Shown here: positions 63,090 to 64,000 of the stretch, one piece after another
Position numbering within the stretch: position 1 is the first letter of the stretch
How the letters are laid out: every line of letters starts with the position of its first letter
DNA from: Chroococcidiopsis thermalis PCC 7203
GTDB lineage: Bacteria; Cyanobacteriota; Cyanobacteriia; Cyanobacteriales; Chroococcidiopsidaceae
Length of the DNA: 64,000 bases
Assembly: GCF_000317125.1 (NCBI RefSeq)
Contig: NC_019695.1
Span: forward strand, 2,840,336-2,904,335
Direction: 5' to 3'
Program-made: the position numbers and the translations under genes
The notes under the pieces: model-generated
Databases searched by the model: none
What the model saw: only the letters and a program-made list of their open reading frames with translations
Told to the model about the DNA's origin: nothing

Positions 63090-63202
63090 AAATAAGGCAG
63101 AGGACAGATGACAGGGGCAGAAGGAATGCGTACTTTGGAGTTTAACTGCGATCGCTGACTCGGTAACAATATGGACGCTCTGCTGCTGGATAAGATCGAC
63201 TA

Positions 63203-64000
63203 ATGCTAGGTACACTGCTAGACGGGCGCTACAGCATTATTAGTCAATTGGGACGCGGCTACTATGGGGAAACCTACCTCGCTGAAGACCTGCGCAGAAT
63301 GAAAAGACAGTGCGTGGTGAAACGGTTGAAACCCGCAAGCAACGATCCAAACACATTACGAGAAGCAAAACTATTATTTGATTCTGAAGCTAGAGTTTTA
63401 GAAAGTTTGGGAAGAAGACACGAGAAAACTCCAGACTTACTCGATTATTTTATTGAAAACGAAGAATTTTATTTAGTACAGGAACTCGTTGAAGGTTATC
63501 CCTTAAGTACGTTGCTGGCAGACGGTCAGCAGCTACCAGAAGCAGAGGTATTCAATCTACTTGTAGATGTACTAGAAATTTTGAATTTTGTCCACCAGAG
63601 TCAAGTCATTCATCGAGATATTAAACCTAGTAATATCATTCGACGACACAAAGACGGGAGATCGATCTTAATTGACTTTGGGGCAGTCAAGCAAGTTAAT
63701 ACTCAGATAGTTGTTGGAAACGGACAAGTTACTTTCACGCGCGCGATCGGCACACCGGGATATATGCCCATCGAACAAGCTAGAGGCAGACCGCGTTATG
63801 CTAGCGATATATATGCGCTGGGAATGTCGGCAATCCAAGCCTTGACTGGAGTTGCGCCGAGCGAATTAAGCGAAGATGCAGATGGGGAAATTATCTGGCG
63901 CGATCGCGCCCAAGTTTCACCTCACCTAGCAGCAATTTTAGACAAGATGGTGCGTTTCCAAATAAGCGATCGCTACCAATCAGCAGACAAAGTACTATAC
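63203..64000 (+). CDS. Serine/threonine protein kinase, N-terminal part (partial)
   Basis: 266 codons are visible before the window ends. The kinase domain starts LLDGRYSIISQLGRGYYGETYLAED (Gly loop), with the lysine in QCVVKRLKP, catalytic loop VIHRDIKPSNII, LIDFGAVKQV and GTPGYMPIEQARGRPRYASDIYALGM (activation segment and subdomain IX). This is the Hanks-type kinase common in filamentous cyanobacteria, often with C-terminal repeats or membrane segments that cannot be seen here. Confidence 0.93.
   Translation, partial: MLGTLLDGRYSIISQLGRGYYGETYLAEDLRRMKRQCVVKRLKPASNDPNTLREAKLLFDSEARVLESLGRRHEKTPDLLDYFIENEEFYLVQELVEGYPLSTLLADGQQLPEAEVFNLLVDVLEILNFVHQSQVIHRDIKPSNIIRRHKDGRSILIDFGAVKQVNTQIVVGNGQVTFTRAIGTPGYMPIEQARGRPRYASDIYALGMSAIQALTGVAPSELSEDADGEIIWRDRAQVSPHLAAILDKMVRFQISDRYQSADKVLY

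Overview
The window is from a cyanobacterial chromosome. HIP1 octamers (GCGATCGC) occur throughout, and several families are cyanobacterial (DUF1815, DUF2839, XisI, SigF-type sigma factor, AMIN-domain TonB receptors). Intergenic gaps are full of heptanucleotide tandem repeats of the STRR type. A Chroococcidiopsis- or Nostoc-like genome is likely; the species cannot be fixed from sequence alone.

Layout. 1-2.7 kb: start of an ABC exporter, a truncated orphan xisI and two toxin-antitoxin pairs (DUF433/DUF5615 and a VapBC-like PIN pair), with traces of a lost third copy. 2.8-21.7 kb: an iron-siderophore uptake region made of three parallel cassettes, each with an AraC/PchR-type regulator, an AMIN-TonB outer-membrane receptor and an iron-siderophore-binding lipoprotein. 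The middle cassette also has a sucrase/ferredoxin-like protein and a broken MFS exporter. Remnants of a fourth cassette (15 kb) and an orphan promoter/operator of a fifth (21.7-21.9 kb) show repeated duplication and loss. Each receptor promoter has a direct repeat of 19-21 bp period that looks like its regulator's operator. 21.9-26.8 kb: a DUF4038 glycosidase-like lipoprotein, a SigF-type sigma factor, a Crp/Fnr regulator and a second glycoside hydrolase. 26.9-41.4 kb: a three-protein NRPS operon read on the minus strand (C-A-PCP, C-A-MT-PCP, C-A-PCP-TE). Its last gene is split by an IS4-family element with 11-bp target duplications, so the pathway is probably dead or very recently disabled.

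41.5-64 kb: mostly housekeeping genes: a VKOR-like protein, aroC, ftsQ, a small RHH protein, ftsZ, an MBL-fold protein, DUF1815, DUF2839, a helicase-like protein with eroded ATPase motifs, an M48 protease, lysS, an ABC ATPase, a DJ-1/PfpI protein, sbcC, a gamma-glutamylcyclotransferase, a rhodanese-type sulfurtransferase, a prohibitin-like protein, endonuclease V and the start of a Ser/Thr kinase.

The most unusual pattern is that the same short repeats that fill the intergenic spaces are also found in frame inside proteins. All three NRPS adenylation domains carry them at the same sites; two TonB receptors and the helicase-like protein also carry repeat-derived peptides, and several genes get their last codons from flanking repeats.
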